The notes below the pieces were generated by a model that saw only the letters and a program-made list of their open reading frames with translations, had not been told where the DNA came from and searched no databases. Source: CAWJKP01 sp963843465 (GTDB taxonomy: Bacteria > Planctomycetota > Planctomycetia > Pirellulales > Thermoguttaceae). Taken from it: a stretch of 64,000 bases of DNA. Every line of letters begins with the position of its first letter. Position 1 is the first letter of the stretch. A program made the position numbers and the translations under genes. The DNA lies in assembly GCA_963843465.1 (NCBI GenBank), contig CAWJKP010000003.1, positions 1,178,001 through 1,242,000 on the forward strand, given 5' to 3'. Positions 6,967-18,026 of the stretch are shown here, piece after piece.

Positions 6967-7967
6967 TCGTTATGTTCGTGGTTCATGCCGCTCCCACGCT
7001 TCCAGGCGATCACCTCGCGGATCACCTGGTCCAAGTCGAATTGGGGGCGGAAATCCAACAGGCGACGCAGCCGCGTCAAGTCGGGCACCCGGCGGCGGCA
7101 GTCCTCGAAGTTCGCCGAATAAGCCTGGGCGTAGCTCTGGAACTCGATGGCGATCCCCGGGCCGACCGCCGCGATCACCCGCTGGGCCAGCTCGAGGATC
7201 GTCACCGGCTGGTCGCTGCCGATGTTGAAGACCCCGCCCAGGGCCGCTTCCGCGGCCATCAGTCCCAGCACCGCGCGGATCACGTCGGCCACGTGGGCGA
7301 AGCACCGCTGCTGCCGGCCGTCGTCGTGGACCACCAGCGGGCCCCCGGCCAGCGCGGCGTCGACGAAGCGCGGCAGCACCATGCCGTAGGCCCCCGTCTG
7401 CCGCGGCCCGACCACGTTGAAGAACCGGCCCACGACCACCGGCAGCCCCCGCTCGCTCCCGTAAGCCAGGGCCAGGAACTCGTCAATCGCCTTCGACACG
7501 CCGTACGACCAGCGGGGCCGGCTGGTGGGACCGAAGACCAGGTCGTCCTCCTCGGTCCACTGCGACTTGGGGTTCTTGCCGTAGACCTCGCTGGTGCTGG
7601 CCAGAAAGAGTTTCGCCGGCCGGCCTTGCCCCTGCCGCCGTTGCACCTCGTCCAGGAGGATCTCCGTGGGATAGATGTTCGCCTCGATGGTGTGGATCGG
7701 CCGCCGGGCGATCAGCGCTACGCCGACGGCGGCGGCCAGGTGGTAGACCTCGTCCACGCCCTCCACCATCCTCCGCACCAGCTCGCGGTCGGCCACCGTC
7801 CCCCTGACATACTCCAGGCGCGGATGGTCGAGCACGGCGGCCAGGTTGTCGATCGAGCCGGTCGACTCGTCGTCGATCACCCGCACGCGATCGCCGCGCG
7901 ACAAGAGCGCCTCGGTCAGATGGCTGCCGATGAACCCCGCGCCGCCGGTTACAAGACAGTGCTTCAT
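6963..7967 (-). CDS. NAD-dependent nucleotide-sugar epimerase/dehydratase
   Basis: This 334-residue extended short-chain dehydrogenase has the NAD-binding GGAGFIG at residues 8-14, STSEVYG near 124-130, and the catalytic pair Y155/K159 in YGVSK. The family acts on UDP- or GDP-sugars (epimerisation, dehydration or decarboxylation) for surface polysaccharide synthesis. RPRWSYGVSK and GRFFNVVGPRQ are closest to UDP-glucuronate decarboxylase and dTDP-glucose dehydratase-like enzymes, but the substrate cannot be fixed from sequence. The stop codon is formed by the end of a family A repeat. Confidence 0.88.
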   Translation of the reverse strand: MKHCLVTGGAGFIGSHLTEALLSRGDRVRVIDDESTGSIDNLAAVLDHPRLEYVRGTVADRELVRRMVEGVDEVYHLAAAVGVALIARRPIHTIEANIYPTEILLDEVQRRQGQGRPAKLFLASTSEVYGKNPKSQWTEEDDLVFGPTSRPRWSYGVSKAIDEFLALAYGSERGLPVVVGRFFNVVGPRQTGAYGMVLPRFVDAALAGGPLVVHDDGRQQRCFAHVADVIRAVLGLMAAEAALGGVFNIGSDQPVTILELAQRVIAAVGPGIAIEFQSYAQAYSANFEDCRRRVPDLTRLRRLLDFRPQFDLDQVIREVIAWKRGSGMNHEHNE

Positions 7968-8071
7968 GGTCTTCCGTGTCTATTATAGCGTAAATCGACC
8001 TCGCCTGGACTTCGGACGCCTGCCGGGGGATAATCAAGAAGGTGAGCCTCTCAGAGGAGTCCGCCGGCGCC

Positions 8072-8620
8072 ATGTCCACGAATCACGAGAACCCTATGGC
8101 CGAGGTATTGCCCGCGCGCATTCCACCGGAGGCTCGGCGTCCCTTCCTGCAATTCGGCCTGGGCACGCTGTTCTGGATCACGACCGCAACGGCCGTCGTC
8201 TGCGCGGTGGTGTTTCGCATGCCCGTAGAATTCGCCATCCCGGCAATTGTGTTCATTTGCGTGGCATTGCCAGCCGTGTTGACAACCGTAATCATTTACG
8301 GGCGCAGCTACCAGCGGACCTTCTGCATCGGGGCCATGTTTCCCACAGGTTCTCTTCTCCTAGCCATGACCATGAGCCCGTTCATGCTCGTGAACCCGAA
8401 TTCTATGGGGGGTTTTCAGGCGTACACGGATTTTGAGGCCCGCATGGTCGCGTGCGCCTTCTGGGTATCGAGCCTTGTACTCGGCGGCATCTGCGTCGGC
8501 GTGCGAAGGCTTGTTGAAAGGCGGCCTGCTCCAGCGCCGGACTTGGGAAGGATCGGCGCGGGGACCAGAACCGCTATCGCAGCGACGACGGAGTTTCTCA
8601 AGGACAGGGATGCACAATGA
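8072..8620 (+). CDS. membrane protein, unknown function
   Basis: About 180 residues with four hydrophobic segments; RPFLQFGLGTLFWITTATAVVCAVVF near the N-terminus follows the planctomycete F-x-LGTL/LRTL pattern seen in many small membrane proteins. Either GTG at 8042 or ATG at 8072 could be the start; GAGGAG lies before the ATG. Its TGA overlaps the ATG of the next gene by four bases, indicating co-translation with the TPR protein. Confidence 0.7.
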   Translation: MSTNHENPMAEVLPARIPPEARRPFLQFGLGTLFWITTATAVVCAVVFRMPVEFAIPAIVFICVALPAVLTTVIIYGRSYQRTFCIGAMFPTGSLLLAMTMSPFMLVNPNSMGGFQAYTDFEARMVACAFWVSSLVLGGICVGVRRLVERRPAPAPDLGRIGAGTRTAIAATTEFLKDRDAQ

Positions 8621-11086
8621 GATCAATGGTGATGGTGGCGGTCGTGCTGGCAGGCATTGCGCTCCTGCCGGTCTCCAGCCGCGGTCAGACCTTGGCCGAA
8701 ACCGCAACGCAGGAATTCAGTCGGGCGGAGCGCCTTCAGTCGGAGGAATTGTTCGTCCCGGCCCTAACGACCTGGGACAAATTCCTGCAGGACTTCCCCA
8801 ACGACGGCCGGGCGGCCAAGGCGTGCTACAATCGGGGCTTCTGCCTCTTCCAGACGAAGCAGTTCGACAAGGCCCAGGACGCCCTGCGAAAGGTGATCGA
8901 GAAGTTTCCCCGAGGGGAACAGCTCGACGCCGCTTACCTCTACCTGGGCATGGCTCAATACAGCCTCGGCCAGCCGGCAAAGTCCGCGATTTGCGACACG
9001 GCCGTGCAGACGTTCGACACTCTGGCGCAAAAATTCCCCCAGAGCAAGTATCTCCCCGAGGCCCTCTACTTCCGCGCCGAGTGTCTCTATCTGCGGGGGA
9101 AGAAGGCGGAGGCGGCCCGGTCCTACGCCGAGCTGGCCGCCAAGTACGCTTCCGACCGGTTGGCCGCCCAGGCCCTCTACATGGCCGGCTTCGCCGCCCT
9201 GGAGACGGGCGACTACGCGGCCGCGCTACGGCACGCCCAGGCTTTCCTCGCCGCGCATCCCAACGAGAACCTGGCAGCCGACGTGATGCACGTGGCCGCC
9301 GAAAGCCAGTTGCTCCTGGGGCACTTCCCCGAGTCGGAGCGGACCTACGGGCAGTTGCTCGAAAAGTACCCCAACCACGTCAACGTCTCCCTTTGGCGGG
9401 TCCGTCACGCGATGGCGCTCTATCTCCAGAAAAAGTACCAGCAAACGATCGACTCGCTGGACCCGGCCGCTGGCTCGATCCGCGCCCGGAGCTGGCCTGC
9501 GAGGCCCAGTTCCTCTTGGGCAGCAGCAGGCTGGAGCTGAAGCAGCCCGAGGCGGCGGCGAAGGCCCTCGAGGCCGCGATGGCCGCCGATCCCAAGTGGC
9601 GCCGGGCGGACGAGACCCGGCTGGCCCTGGCCGCGGCCTTTCGCCAGGCCGGCCAGCTCGATCAGGCCCAGGCCAACCTCCGCCGGCTGATCGCCGATTT
9701 CCCCGCCAGTCCGCTATTGGAGCAGGCCCACGACCGCCTGGGCGAGTGCTGCTATCTGGCGGGCGACTATCGCAGTGCGGCGGAGGCGTACCAGACGTTG
9801 GTCGCTCGCTGGCCGCAGAGCCCGCGGGCGCCGCAGGCCCTCTACGCGCTGGCCGCGGCGCAGTTGGACCAGAAGAACCTGGTGGCGGCCGAGCGGTCGC
9901 TCAATAGTCTCTTGGAGAAGTCCCCCGAGGCGAAGCTGGCCGCCCGCGGACGTTTCCTGCGGGGGCACGTGCGGTACCAGGTCCGCAAGTACGCCGAGGC
10001 GGCGGACGACTTGCAGTCGGCCCTGGCCGCCGGCCTTGCGGCCAAGGAGAAGTCCGACGCCCGCTACCTGCTGGGCCTTTGCCGGATGGGACTGAAACAG
10101 TATCCGCCCGCCGCCGCCGCGTTCGGCGAGCTTCTTCAGCAGGACCCGCAATACGCTTTGGCGGATACGGCCCAGTATCAGTTGGCCTGGGCCTTGTCCC
10201 TCGGCGGCGACGACGCCAAGGCCGCCGAGGCCTTCGCACAGATCTTGAAGAAATACCCGCAGAGTCCTCGGGTGGCCGAGGCGGAATACAATGCGGGGGA
10301 GTTGGCCATGAAGGCGAAAGACTATGCCAAGGCCCTGCCCCGCTACTACGCGGCCCAAGAGAAGGCCGGCAAAACGGAGTTGGCGGAAAAGGCCCTCTTC
10401 AAACTCGGCTGGTGCTACTACCAGCGAGGCGACTTCGGCAATGCCGCGCAAAGCTTCCAGTACCAGCATTACGCTTTTCCACAAGGCCCGTTGGCTGGCC
10501 AGTCCGCCTATCTCGAGGCCGAGAGCCTCTTCCGAGGCGAGAAGTATGCCGAGGCCCTCACGGCCTACGGGCGTTGGAAAAGCTTCCCCTCAGCCGACGA
10601 GCAGGCCCAGGCCCTGCTCCACGCCGCCCAGTCCGCCGGCCGGCTCAAGGAATGGGAAAAGTCGCTGGATTGGGCCGCGCAATGTGTGCGGCAGTTCCCC
10701 GCCTTGCCCGCGGCGTCGGAGGCGCTTTTTCAGCAGGGCTGGGCCCAGCAGAGCTTGGGCAAGACCGCCGAGGCCCTGGCCCTCTACCAGCAGACCACCG
10801 ACCGGGCGCCGAACCAGGAAGTGGCCGCCCGGCGCAGTTCCAGATCGGAAAGCTGCAGTTCGACCAGAAGCAGTATGGCGAGGCCTCGCAGAGTTTCGTG
10901 AAGGTGGTTTACGGTTACAGTTTTCCCCGTTGGCAGGCGGAAGCTGCCTTTGCCTCCGCCGGCGTATATGAGGCCCAGGGCAAGAAGAAAGAGGCCCTGA
11001 AGGCGTACCAAGACCTGATCCGGGACTATCCCCAGAGTGACAAGGTTGCGCCGGCCAAGGCCAGGGTGGAGGAATTGGGGAAGTGA
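8617..11086 (+). CDS. exported long TPR protein (two frame breaks)
   Basis: A signal peptide (MRSMVMVAVVLAGIALLPVSSRG) is followed by about 800 residues of tandem TPR units of the YbgF/YfiO type (AYLYLGMAQYSLGQ, YMAGFAALETGDYAAAL and many more), so it is probably a periplasmic scaffold. The reading frame breaks twice: 8617-9470 continues one base earlier to about 10835, then again one base earlier to 11086. The second break is a GGG shortened to GG in GCCCGG-GCGCAG. Both look like one-base deletions, and the repeat pattern continues straight across them, so this is one gene. It is translationally coupled to the membrane protein upstream. Confidence 0.8.
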
Positions 11087-11183
11087 GCATTTCCTGCCGG
11101 AGCCGGCGGGAGTTATGCCCCGAGGGGGCGAAAGATCAACTGCCCGGGCTGTTATGCTGCACGCGATCGGATATGCGCCGTTC

Positions 11184-11238
11184 GTAGTCCCGCCTTCAGG
11201 CGGCCTTGCCGCGGATTTCCGGCTAAAGCCGGCACTAC
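11184..11238. repeat. GTAG-bounded palindromic repeat family C
   Basis: GTAGTCCCGCCTTCAGGCGG on the left and GCTAAAGCCGGCACTAC on the right. The rest of the 390-base gap (11087-11480) shows no gene. A tandem array of this family is at 48884-49084. Confidence 0.8.
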
Positions 11239-11480
11239 GAACTTTATCCAAACACCGCCCGCCGGACACCGTAGGAAACACCGTCACAACCCGCCCCCCC
11301 GCCAACCGCCGCGCCGCGGCCAAAGCCAAGGCCCTGGCGTGTCTGCGGGACGCGGGGCCACACGTCGCCGTCCCACGCGCAACGCGGGGCCACATCCACC
11401 ACTGCTTTGGCCAACAGCTCCCGTTTTCGGGCGATTGCGGACTAGAGTTCTATAGCAAGCCGTCGCCGGTAAGGTGAAAC

Positions 11481-12412
11481 ATGAAGGGAGAAAATGTCAT
11501 ATCGCAGGCAGCCCTAGGGGTTGACGGTGACGTTGCCAACTCGGCGCCGCTCACGCACCTGATCGCCTATTTGAGCCTCTGCATGTTGGCGGCCGCCTTC
11601 GGAGCGATGATCGGTCCGGCCTGGTGTCGATGGTGGGCGATTTTCGGCACGTTCGGGCTGGCGTCGGCGGTCGGCCTGGACGTTCTCAACCAGTCTCGCG
11701 CACGGCGGGCCGCCCAGGCGCGGAAAAACAGCTCGCGCTCACCGCCGAGCGCAAGCTGGACGAGATCCTGGGCGACATGGAGTCGTCCGCCGCCATTCGC
11801 GCCGCCTTGAGTCAGTTCCAAGAAGGCGCCGCGGACCCAAGACCCCGAGGCCCCGACTGCCGGGTCGAGCCGAGGCTGCCCCTGGACAAGCCGGCGAGGA
11901 TAACGCGTCTGCTAGAACACTCCAGCGGAGCCATTGACCGCATGGGAGAACCTCTGGCGGGCCGTCTGCGAAATGTCTCCCGGCAGGGCTTCGGCCTGGT
12001 CCACGACGAGCGACTGGAGCGAGGGCTTGTCCTGCTGGAGATTGACTTCAACCGCGGCGAGCCGCTTCAGTTGATTGGCGGCGTGCTCTGGTGCGAGCTC
12101 CAAGACAGCGGCTGCTATTTCAGCGGTGGAAAAATCCTGGAGGTGGTAAGTCCGAGTGACGCGCAGGCGGCGCAGCGCCACCGGCCTACCAGGCTGATTT
12201 GGCAGGCGCTTGCCGATACTGACGGCCTTGCCCAGGACCGGGGTTGCCGGCTTTCATCGGCCCGGGACCATGACCACGCGAAAACCGCTACAGAAATTGC
12301 CCCAGTTACCATTCAGTTCGCCTCGCTGAGCGCAACGCCGGACGGTGCTCGAGGACCACGCACCGAAGGTAAAACCACGGACGGAGCGCCCCTCCCCGAA
12401 GCTGGGCCTTGA
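11481..12412 (+). CDS. membrane-anchored PilZ-domain protein (one frame break)
   Basis: The first frame (11481 to about 11730) gives two transmembrane helices (LIAYLSLCMLAAAFGAMIG, WWAIFGTFGLASAVGL). One missing G near 11723 then shifts to a frame reading EKQLALTAERKLDEILGDMES and a PilZ-like domain (RLRNVSRQGFGLV..GLVLLEIDF..GGVLWCELQDSGCYFSGGKIL). PilZ domains bind cyclic-di-GMP through RxxxR and D/NxSxxG; here NVSRQG matches the second motif and an RITR lies before it. The end beyond about 12240 overlaps the opposite-strand FGE gene and is doubtful. AAGGTG precedes the ATG. Confidence 0.65.
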
Positions 12413-15395
12413 GGATCGTCCACGGGGGATTCCTGATAATAGTTGGAACCATACCAGTCGGAACACATCTCCTGCAATATGCCGCGCAGGTCGCACACGC
12501 CCCAGGGGTTGCGCTCGCCTTCGTCCACAGGGTGCGGCTGCTGGTTGATTACCGGTGGCTCCATGGGGGCGCCGGAAGCCCAGGGCTTGGTGGTGCCGGC
12601 GCGGCAGGCATACTCCCATTGTGCCTCGGTCGGCAGCCGGTAGGCGCGGCCCGCCCGCTGTTCCTCCGCAGACTGCGAGAGCCGCAAGCAAAACTCTGCG
12701 GCATCCTGCCAACTCCTGCGGTCCGCGGGGAAGCGGCTGACGTCTTTGCCGCGAAGGCTCTCAGGGATCATCCCATCCGGCGGGAAACTGAACTTCTCGC
12801 GACTCGGCCCCATGGCGCAGGTACTCCCCTTGCGTCACCGGGTACGCGCCGATATAGAAGGGCCGCGTGATCCGCACGCGGTGCTGCGGCTTTTCGTCGG
12901 GTCTGGCCTCCCTGTCCGAGTCGGGCGACCCCATCAGAAAATCGCCCGGCGGGATGAGCACCAGCTTCATCCCGAGGGAGTTCACCACCATCCGCTTCAT
13001 CTTCCCGGCGGGCACGCCGGGCAGCGGCCGGCCGATCTCCTCGATCTGGTCCAGCCGCTTCTGGATCTTCACGCGGACCAGCCCGCCGGTGGCCTCGCCC
13101 AGCAGTTGCTTGTACCAGTAGCCGGCCCTCAGCCGCAGGGCATCCTGCAGGGCCCCACGGGCCTTGGCGGCCAGGTCCCACCAGGCGTCGGCCAGCTTGA
13201 GCTGCGCCTCGGCGCCCTCGGGCGATTTCAGGTCCTCTTGGGCCGTCTGACAGAGTTCCGAGTCGCCACCCTTGGCCAGCCCGGGCAGACCTTTCTCCCA
13301 ATCGTCCTTGTTCACGCAGTACCAACGGCCCACGGCCAGGTTCGCCTCGGCGTCGTCAGGATGAGATTTCAACGTCTCCTGCGCCTCCTGGACCGGCGCC
13401 CACTGCTTCTCCAGCCGCTGGATCTCCAGGTGACGGTCGCGAAACTCTTTGCGGAACGACTTGCCCAGCGGCTTCTGAACGATCCGCTCCGCTAAGGCAA
13501 TGACCGCCTCGGCCGCCTCGTAGCGGTCCTCGGCCAGGTCCTGCGAAAGGATCTTCTCCGCCGCTCTGACGAAGCTCTTGACGCGTGCCGCATCGTTGGC
13601 GCCTTCGGCGAGCCGGGCCAGCAGCTTGCCCTTCATCACGATCGCATCCACCTCGAACGCCGCGCCGATCGCATCGGCCGCATCGAGCATCAAGTCGCCG
13701 TCGCCGGCGTGGCAGGCCAGCTCGGCAGCCTTGCGGAGCAGCGTAAACTGCTCGTCCGGCGCCGCTTTCGATTTCTCCGCCAATTCCATCAGGTCCTTGG
13801 CCAGCTTGACCTGGGCGGCCGGCTTCGTCGCGTCCTCGAAGTGGTAGATCTCGTCCATGGTGGCCAACAACTTCTTCTGGACCGCTTCATTGGGGACGGG
13901 GGCCCGCGACGGCTTTTCGGCGATCTGGGAGCCGGCCGGCCCGGCGGCCGCGGGCTTCGACGTTCGGGGCATTCACCTCCGTCGTGCCGACCTTAGCCGG
14001 AGCAGGCCTGGGTTCTGCTGCCGGTTTCGACACGCCTGGCCCCGCGGCATCGGACGTTTCTTCGCCCGGCCGCCTGGCCGTGGCCGCGGCGACCAGCGGC
14101 TGCCCGTCGGCACCGTTCGCCTGGCCGTCGAGCATCCGCAGCCGGGCCGTGTGAAAGACCACCACGGCCGAATCGACGCCCAACGACAGCGTCGCCGGGC
14201 GACCCATCCTCCAAAAGGGACTGCCGGTCAAAACGGACTCGGGGCCCTGCCAATCGACGAAACTCTTGCCGTCCAGCGTGGCGTGGACGGCGATCTCGCG
14301 GTCCTGCAATCGCCGAACGCGGACCACCATCTTGTAACGAACGCTTTCGGCGATCGTGCTCGGCCGCCTGGTCGGATTGCGAGCGTCGTCCCCCCAAGCG
14401 CCGTCGACGACGGCCATCCCGCTGACTCGACCGTGATAACCGCCGACCTCGACATGGACAAACGAGTTGTTGACGGGGAAGATCACGGCGGTTCCGCCGT
14501 CCCCTTTGAGCTTGGTGAACTCCGTCTCAAACTCGAAGCTGCCTGCCGGGATCACCGGAAACTGGATGAGAGCGCAACTCGTCTTTTGCACCAGCGCCAG
14601 GCCGGACGGCTGGACCTCCCACCTTCCGGCGGCCGCGTGCTTGGCCGGATCCACCAGCGCCAGCATGTCGATCGTCGGCAAGCGGGCGGCCGGCGTGCCG
14701 TCGTCCTTTGGCTGCGGCGGTGGGACCGTCGCGACGCTCGCGTCAGGCTTCACGTCCTCACGCCGTGGCGGCGCAATCGGGGATGTCGCATTTGGCTCGG
14801 GCGCGAGTTGCAGCGGCTTGGGTGTCGGCTTGGGTGACGGCTTGGGCGGGGGTGGGACAATCGGTTGCGAAATGGCGACGACCTTCGCCGGCCGAGCAGG
14901 TTCCTTGCCGCCGTTCGAGAAGACCATGATGGCCGCAACAACCAACACCAGCAGGCCGGCGGCCGCCCCGGCGAAGATCCAAACCTGCTGTGAAGGGCCT
15001 TTTGACGCCGCCACCTTGGGATGAGAATGCTGCAGCGACCCACCGGCCGGCTGGCCCAACAGCTCGTCGAGGTCCAGACCGGTCGGCGCACTCACGGTGG
15101 CAGCGGCTTTGGCCGCCAGCTTCTGCCGCAACTGCTCGTCGTAGGCGGCTTTTTTGGCCGGCTTCAGAAGGCAGACCTTGGCCGCCGCCACCTCGTTGAG
15201 CAGCTTCTGCGACAGATCGCTTTGCTTGCCCGCCTGATAGGTCCGCAGATGGGCCATCCGCTGATCGGCGGCCGCCTCGATGGCGTCAGGGTCGCTCTCC
15301 AACGCCTTGAGGCCCAAGAGACGGTAATGATCCGCCGGCTGGTCCTCCGGCGGAATGCCCAACCATTTGTGATACGGGTCGAACGCCTCGCCCAT
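12254..15395 (-). CDS. J-like/TM/formylglycine-generating-enzyme fusion (at least three frame breaks)
   Basis: Read from 15395, the N-terminus (FDPYHKWLGIPPEDQPADHYRLLGL) is the planctomycete J-domain-like module. A TM helix at about 140-158, a Pro/Lys-rich linker and a LamG-like beta domain (GSFEFETEFTKLKGDGGTAVIFPV) follow. Near 13950 the frame shifts to 13972-12761, a helical, TPR-like stretch entering the sulfatase-modifying FGE fold (GMKLVLIPPGDFLMGSPD, PFYIGAYPVTQGEYLR). It shifts again near 12800 (RAYRLPTEAQWEYACRAGT, NPWGVCDLRGILQEMCSDWY) and near 12380 (NFCSGFRVV). FGE domains oxidise cysteine or only bind ligand; such fusions are probable surface signalling proteins. It may be a pseudogene or carry consensus errors. 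Confidence 0.7.
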
Positions 15396-15935
15396 ACGTG
15401 GGCTCCTTCGGCAGGTGAGATGGCGCCCGTGAGGACAACCCTTATCTTAGCCCATTAAGCCCTTCTCGCAAGAAGGTAAGAGGGTGTCAAAAAGCATCTT
15501 CTTGGGATTCCTTTGTCGCGGTTCACTTTCCAAGGCCCCTATTGGTCCCTCTCTAATTCCACCCTACATCTCATCTTCCGCGTTTTTCCTATCTGCCCAC
15601 GACAAGCATTGGCATGGTACCCATTTTCCCCAAATTTCGCAACCTACACACCCATATTTCCGACTCGCTACACTAGCTCCTGGTTCCCGCCCGCAAACTT
15701 TGCCCGTTTTTTCTGCTTAAACGGCAAAGAGGGAAAAACCGGCGAAACCGCTACCTCGGTTTGAACCGGCACTCCCTGCCAACCCGATAAAGATTCACGA
15801 CTGCGGTGTACGGCCGTCAAGAAACGCCCCGGTCCGACTGGATGTGCCAAGGGGTCGGATCGCCACGCCGCACCGCCTGCCGTCCGACACGGCAGTTGAG
15901 GGCAACCACGCTCCTACTGGAAAAGGTCCCTGATC
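15396..15935. other. gene-free stretch before lpxA
   Basis: About 540 bases without a convincing gene; codons are interrupted in all frames except short repeat-like ones. A small hairpin, CCTTCT-cgca-AGAAGG at 15461-15476, lies just upstream of the J-like gene, and TTTGCCCGTTT..AAACGGCAAA forms another near 15700-15727. The middle is unusually pyrimidine-rich on this strand. A promoter for lpxA should lie here but I cannot place it. Confidence 0.5.
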
Positions 15936-16783
15936 GTGAGCATCCATCCCTCGGCTCTGGTGAGTCCCTTGGCCCGCATCGGTCAGGACGTCGAGATCGG
16001 CCCCTTCTGCGTCATCGAGGACGAGACCACGCTGGGCGACGGCTGCCGCCTGGAAGCCCGCGTGGTGATCGAGAACGGGACCACCCTGGGCGCCAACAAC
16101 CTGGTCTGCGAGGGGGCCGTGATCGGCGGCATGCCCAACACATCCACATGCCGGAGCGGCCCGGCAGCGTGTTCATCGGCTCCGGCAACACGATCCGCGA
16201 GAACGTCACCATCCATCGCGCCCTGGAGGCCGAGGACGCCACCTTGGTGGGCAACAACAACCTGCTGATGGTCAGCGTCCACATCGCCCACGATTGCCGC
16301 CTGGGCAACCACACCATCTTCGCCAACAACGCCGCGCTGGCCGGCCACGTGACGGTCGGCGATCGGGCCTACGTCTCCGGCTTCGTAGGCGTACACCAAT
16401 TCTGCCGCATCGGCTCGCTGGCCATGGTCGGCGGCCAGGCGCATATCGTCAAGGACGTGCCGCCCTACGTCACCATCGACGGCCTGAGCAGCTATGCCGT
16501 GGGCTTGAACCAGATCGGACTGCGCCGGGCGGGTTATAGCCAGGAAGACATCCGCAGGCTCAAGGAGGCCTACCGGGTGATCTACCGCAGCCAGTTGAAC
16601 TGGAATCAGATCCTGGCCCGGCTCCAGGAAGAGTTTACCGAAGGACCGGCCGCCCTTTTCTACCAGTTTCTCGCCACCACCACCCGCGGCATCATCTCCG
16701 AACGCCGCCTGCCGCCGGGCGCGACGATCAAGCTTCGCCGCGATGCGGAGGAAGATCAGCGGCTGAAAACCCGCGCCGGTTAG
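15936..16783 (+). CDS. lpxA: UDP-N-acetylglucosamine O-acyltransferase (one frame break)
   Basis: LpxA transfers a 3-hydroxyacyl chain to UDP-GlcNAc, the first step of lipid A synthesis, and implies an outer membrane with LPS. The left-handed beta-helix hexapeptides begin at HPSALVSPLARIGQDVEIGPFCVI. After a missing C in CCC-CAACAC near 16141 the second frame continues HIHMPERPG, GSGNTIRENVTIHRA and SVHIAHDCRLG (catalytic histidine in AHDC), through VGVHQFCRIG and the helical C-terminus (YRSQLNWNQILARLQ). With the break repaired the protein is about 282 residues, slightly above the usual 262. The start is GTG. No other lpx gene is adjacent. Confidence 0.88.
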
Positions 16784-16941
16784 TACGGCGGACGCGGGGA
16801 AATCACGGCGTCTTTGCGTCCCCTTTTCCCGCTTATTGCGTTTTCTCCGCCTCTATCGGCAGCGGAATTCTTACTCACCTGTCTGCCGGTGAACTCCGAT
16901 AAGAAGTCTGGAGAAAACAGGATGACTTTGACGGTCCCGGA

Positions 16942-17038
16942 GGGGAAAAGGGGACAGGCACCTTTTGTGCGAAGCACCCGAAGGGCGGGCACCAACCGAA
17001 GGTTGGTCGCGGCAAAAGGTGCCTGTCCCCTTTTCCCC
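16942..17038. repeat. palindromic repeat family I
   Basis: Left arm GGGGAAAAGGGGACAGGCACC, right arm GGTGCCTGTCCCCTTTTCCCC, around a smaller inner palindrome. A diverged copy lies in-frame inside the MG2-like gene (42890-42938) and a fragment at about 39425-39451. Confidence 0.8.
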
Positions 17039-17087
17039 GTCTGGAATACACGACTCCCGCCCGAACAGGTCGTTGCTCGCGGCGGGG

Positions 17088-17153
17088 TTGCCTGGGGACG
17101 CCCTTCGGGGAAACGCCGCAGGCGGAGAAGGCTACGGCGTCGTCCCCAGGCAA
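17088..17153. repeat. palindromic repeat with TTGCCTGGGGACG arms
   Basis: TTGCCTGGGGACG..CGTCGTCCCCAGGCAA in inverted orientation. Further on (17165-17290) GCGGTCAGC units and inverse GCTGACCGC units flank the Nudix gene. No gene is seen between 16784 and 17294. Confidence 0.65.
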
Positions 17154-17294
17154 TTCGAGCTTCGAAGCGGTCAGCTTTCAGCGGTCAGCCGAGATGAAAG
17201 CGAGTTGCTTCGCATGGGTCACAACCTACAATAGTGAAAGCACTTACGATCTGAAATGCTGAGAACTGATCGCTGACCGCTGATTGCTACTCCC

Positions 17295-17810
17295 ATGCAG
17301 GATGCCGAACTACTGTTGAGGACCGCCCGATTCGAGGTGGTCCGCAGGACGGTAATCATGCCCGGCGGCGGCCTGGCGACGCGTGAGATCGTGCATCATC
17401 CGGGTGCTGTGGTGATCCTGCCGCTGTTGGACGATGGCCGGATCTGCCTGATCGACAGTTTCCGCATCAGCCTCCAGCGGCGTCTGGTGGAGCTTCCGGC
17501 GGGGACCCTCGAACCAGGCGAAGAGCCGCTGGCGGCCGCCCGGCGGGAGCTGATCGAGGAGACCGGTTATCGGGCGAAGCAAGTAGAACCGCTCTTGGTC
17601 TTCCATTCGTCGCCGGGGATCCTCGACGAGAAGATGCACCTGCTGCTGGCTACCGGTCTGGAGCCAGGCCCGGCCGACCTCCAGCCGGGTGAAGATATCC
17701 ATCCCCTCCCGACCACCTGGGACGACGCCTTGGAGATGATCCGTCGCGGCCAGATCGAGGACGGCAAGACCCTGGCCGGCCTGCTCTACTACCACGCCTT
17801 CCGCCGGTGA
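17295..17810 (+). CDS. nudF: Nudix hydrolase, ADP-ribose pyrophosphatase type
   Basis: A perfect Nudix box G70-x5-E76-x7-RELIEETGY (residues 70-92) binds the Mg-pyrophosphate. The length (171 residues), the N-terminal strand RFEVVRRTVIMPGG and the SSPGILDEKMHLLLATGL segment after the box are typical of the ADP-ribose/ADP-sugar pyrophosphatase branch, which splits ADP-ribose to AMP and ribose-5-phosphate. Exact substrate is inferred. The gene is single, with repeats on both sides. Confidence 0.88.
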   Translation: MQDAELLLRTARFEVVRRTVIMPGGGLATREIVHHPGAVVILPLLDDGRICLIDSFRISLQRRLVELPAGTLEPGEEPLAAARRELIEETGYRAKQVEPLLVFHSSPGILDEKMHLLLATGLEPGPADLQPGEDIHPLPTTWDDALEMIRRGQIEDGKTLAGLLYYHAFRR

Positions 17811-17820
17811 CTCGCCTCGC

Positions 17821-17917
17821 GTAGGGTGGGACCAGGCCGCCGTGGCGGCCGCCGGCCCACCGGAACTCGCAGGCTTGGTGGGCCGGCGCTCGCTCATGCG
17901 AGTTGGTCCCACCCTAC
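17821..17917. repeat. GTAG-bounded repeat family A, copy 2
   Basis: GTAGGGTGGGACCAGGCCGCC..GTTGGTCCCACCCTAC, 97 bases, right after the Nudix gene. Confidence 0.9.
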
Positions 17918-17951
17918 ACCGTGCAATCGTAGCTGGCTAGCGGGAAAAAAC

Positions 17952-18026
17952 AGGGGCCAGGGAACGCGCCGACTGAATCGCTTGATCGGCGGGTCCTGGC
18001 CCCTTTTATGTAGCGCAGATGCGCTA
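17952..18026. repeat. two palindromes in the Nudix-YdjY gap
   Basis: GGGGCCAGG (17952) pairs with CCTGGCCCC (17994), followed by TTTT, which could act as a terminator. GTAGCGC-agat-GCGCTAC (18009-18026) is a miniature perfect GTAG/CTAC hairpin. No gene is seen in 17918-18300. Confidence 0.6.

Noticed and set aside
15484..15850. Short open frames before lpxA
   Set aside because: No ribosome-binding site, no domain, and composition unlike neighbouring genes.
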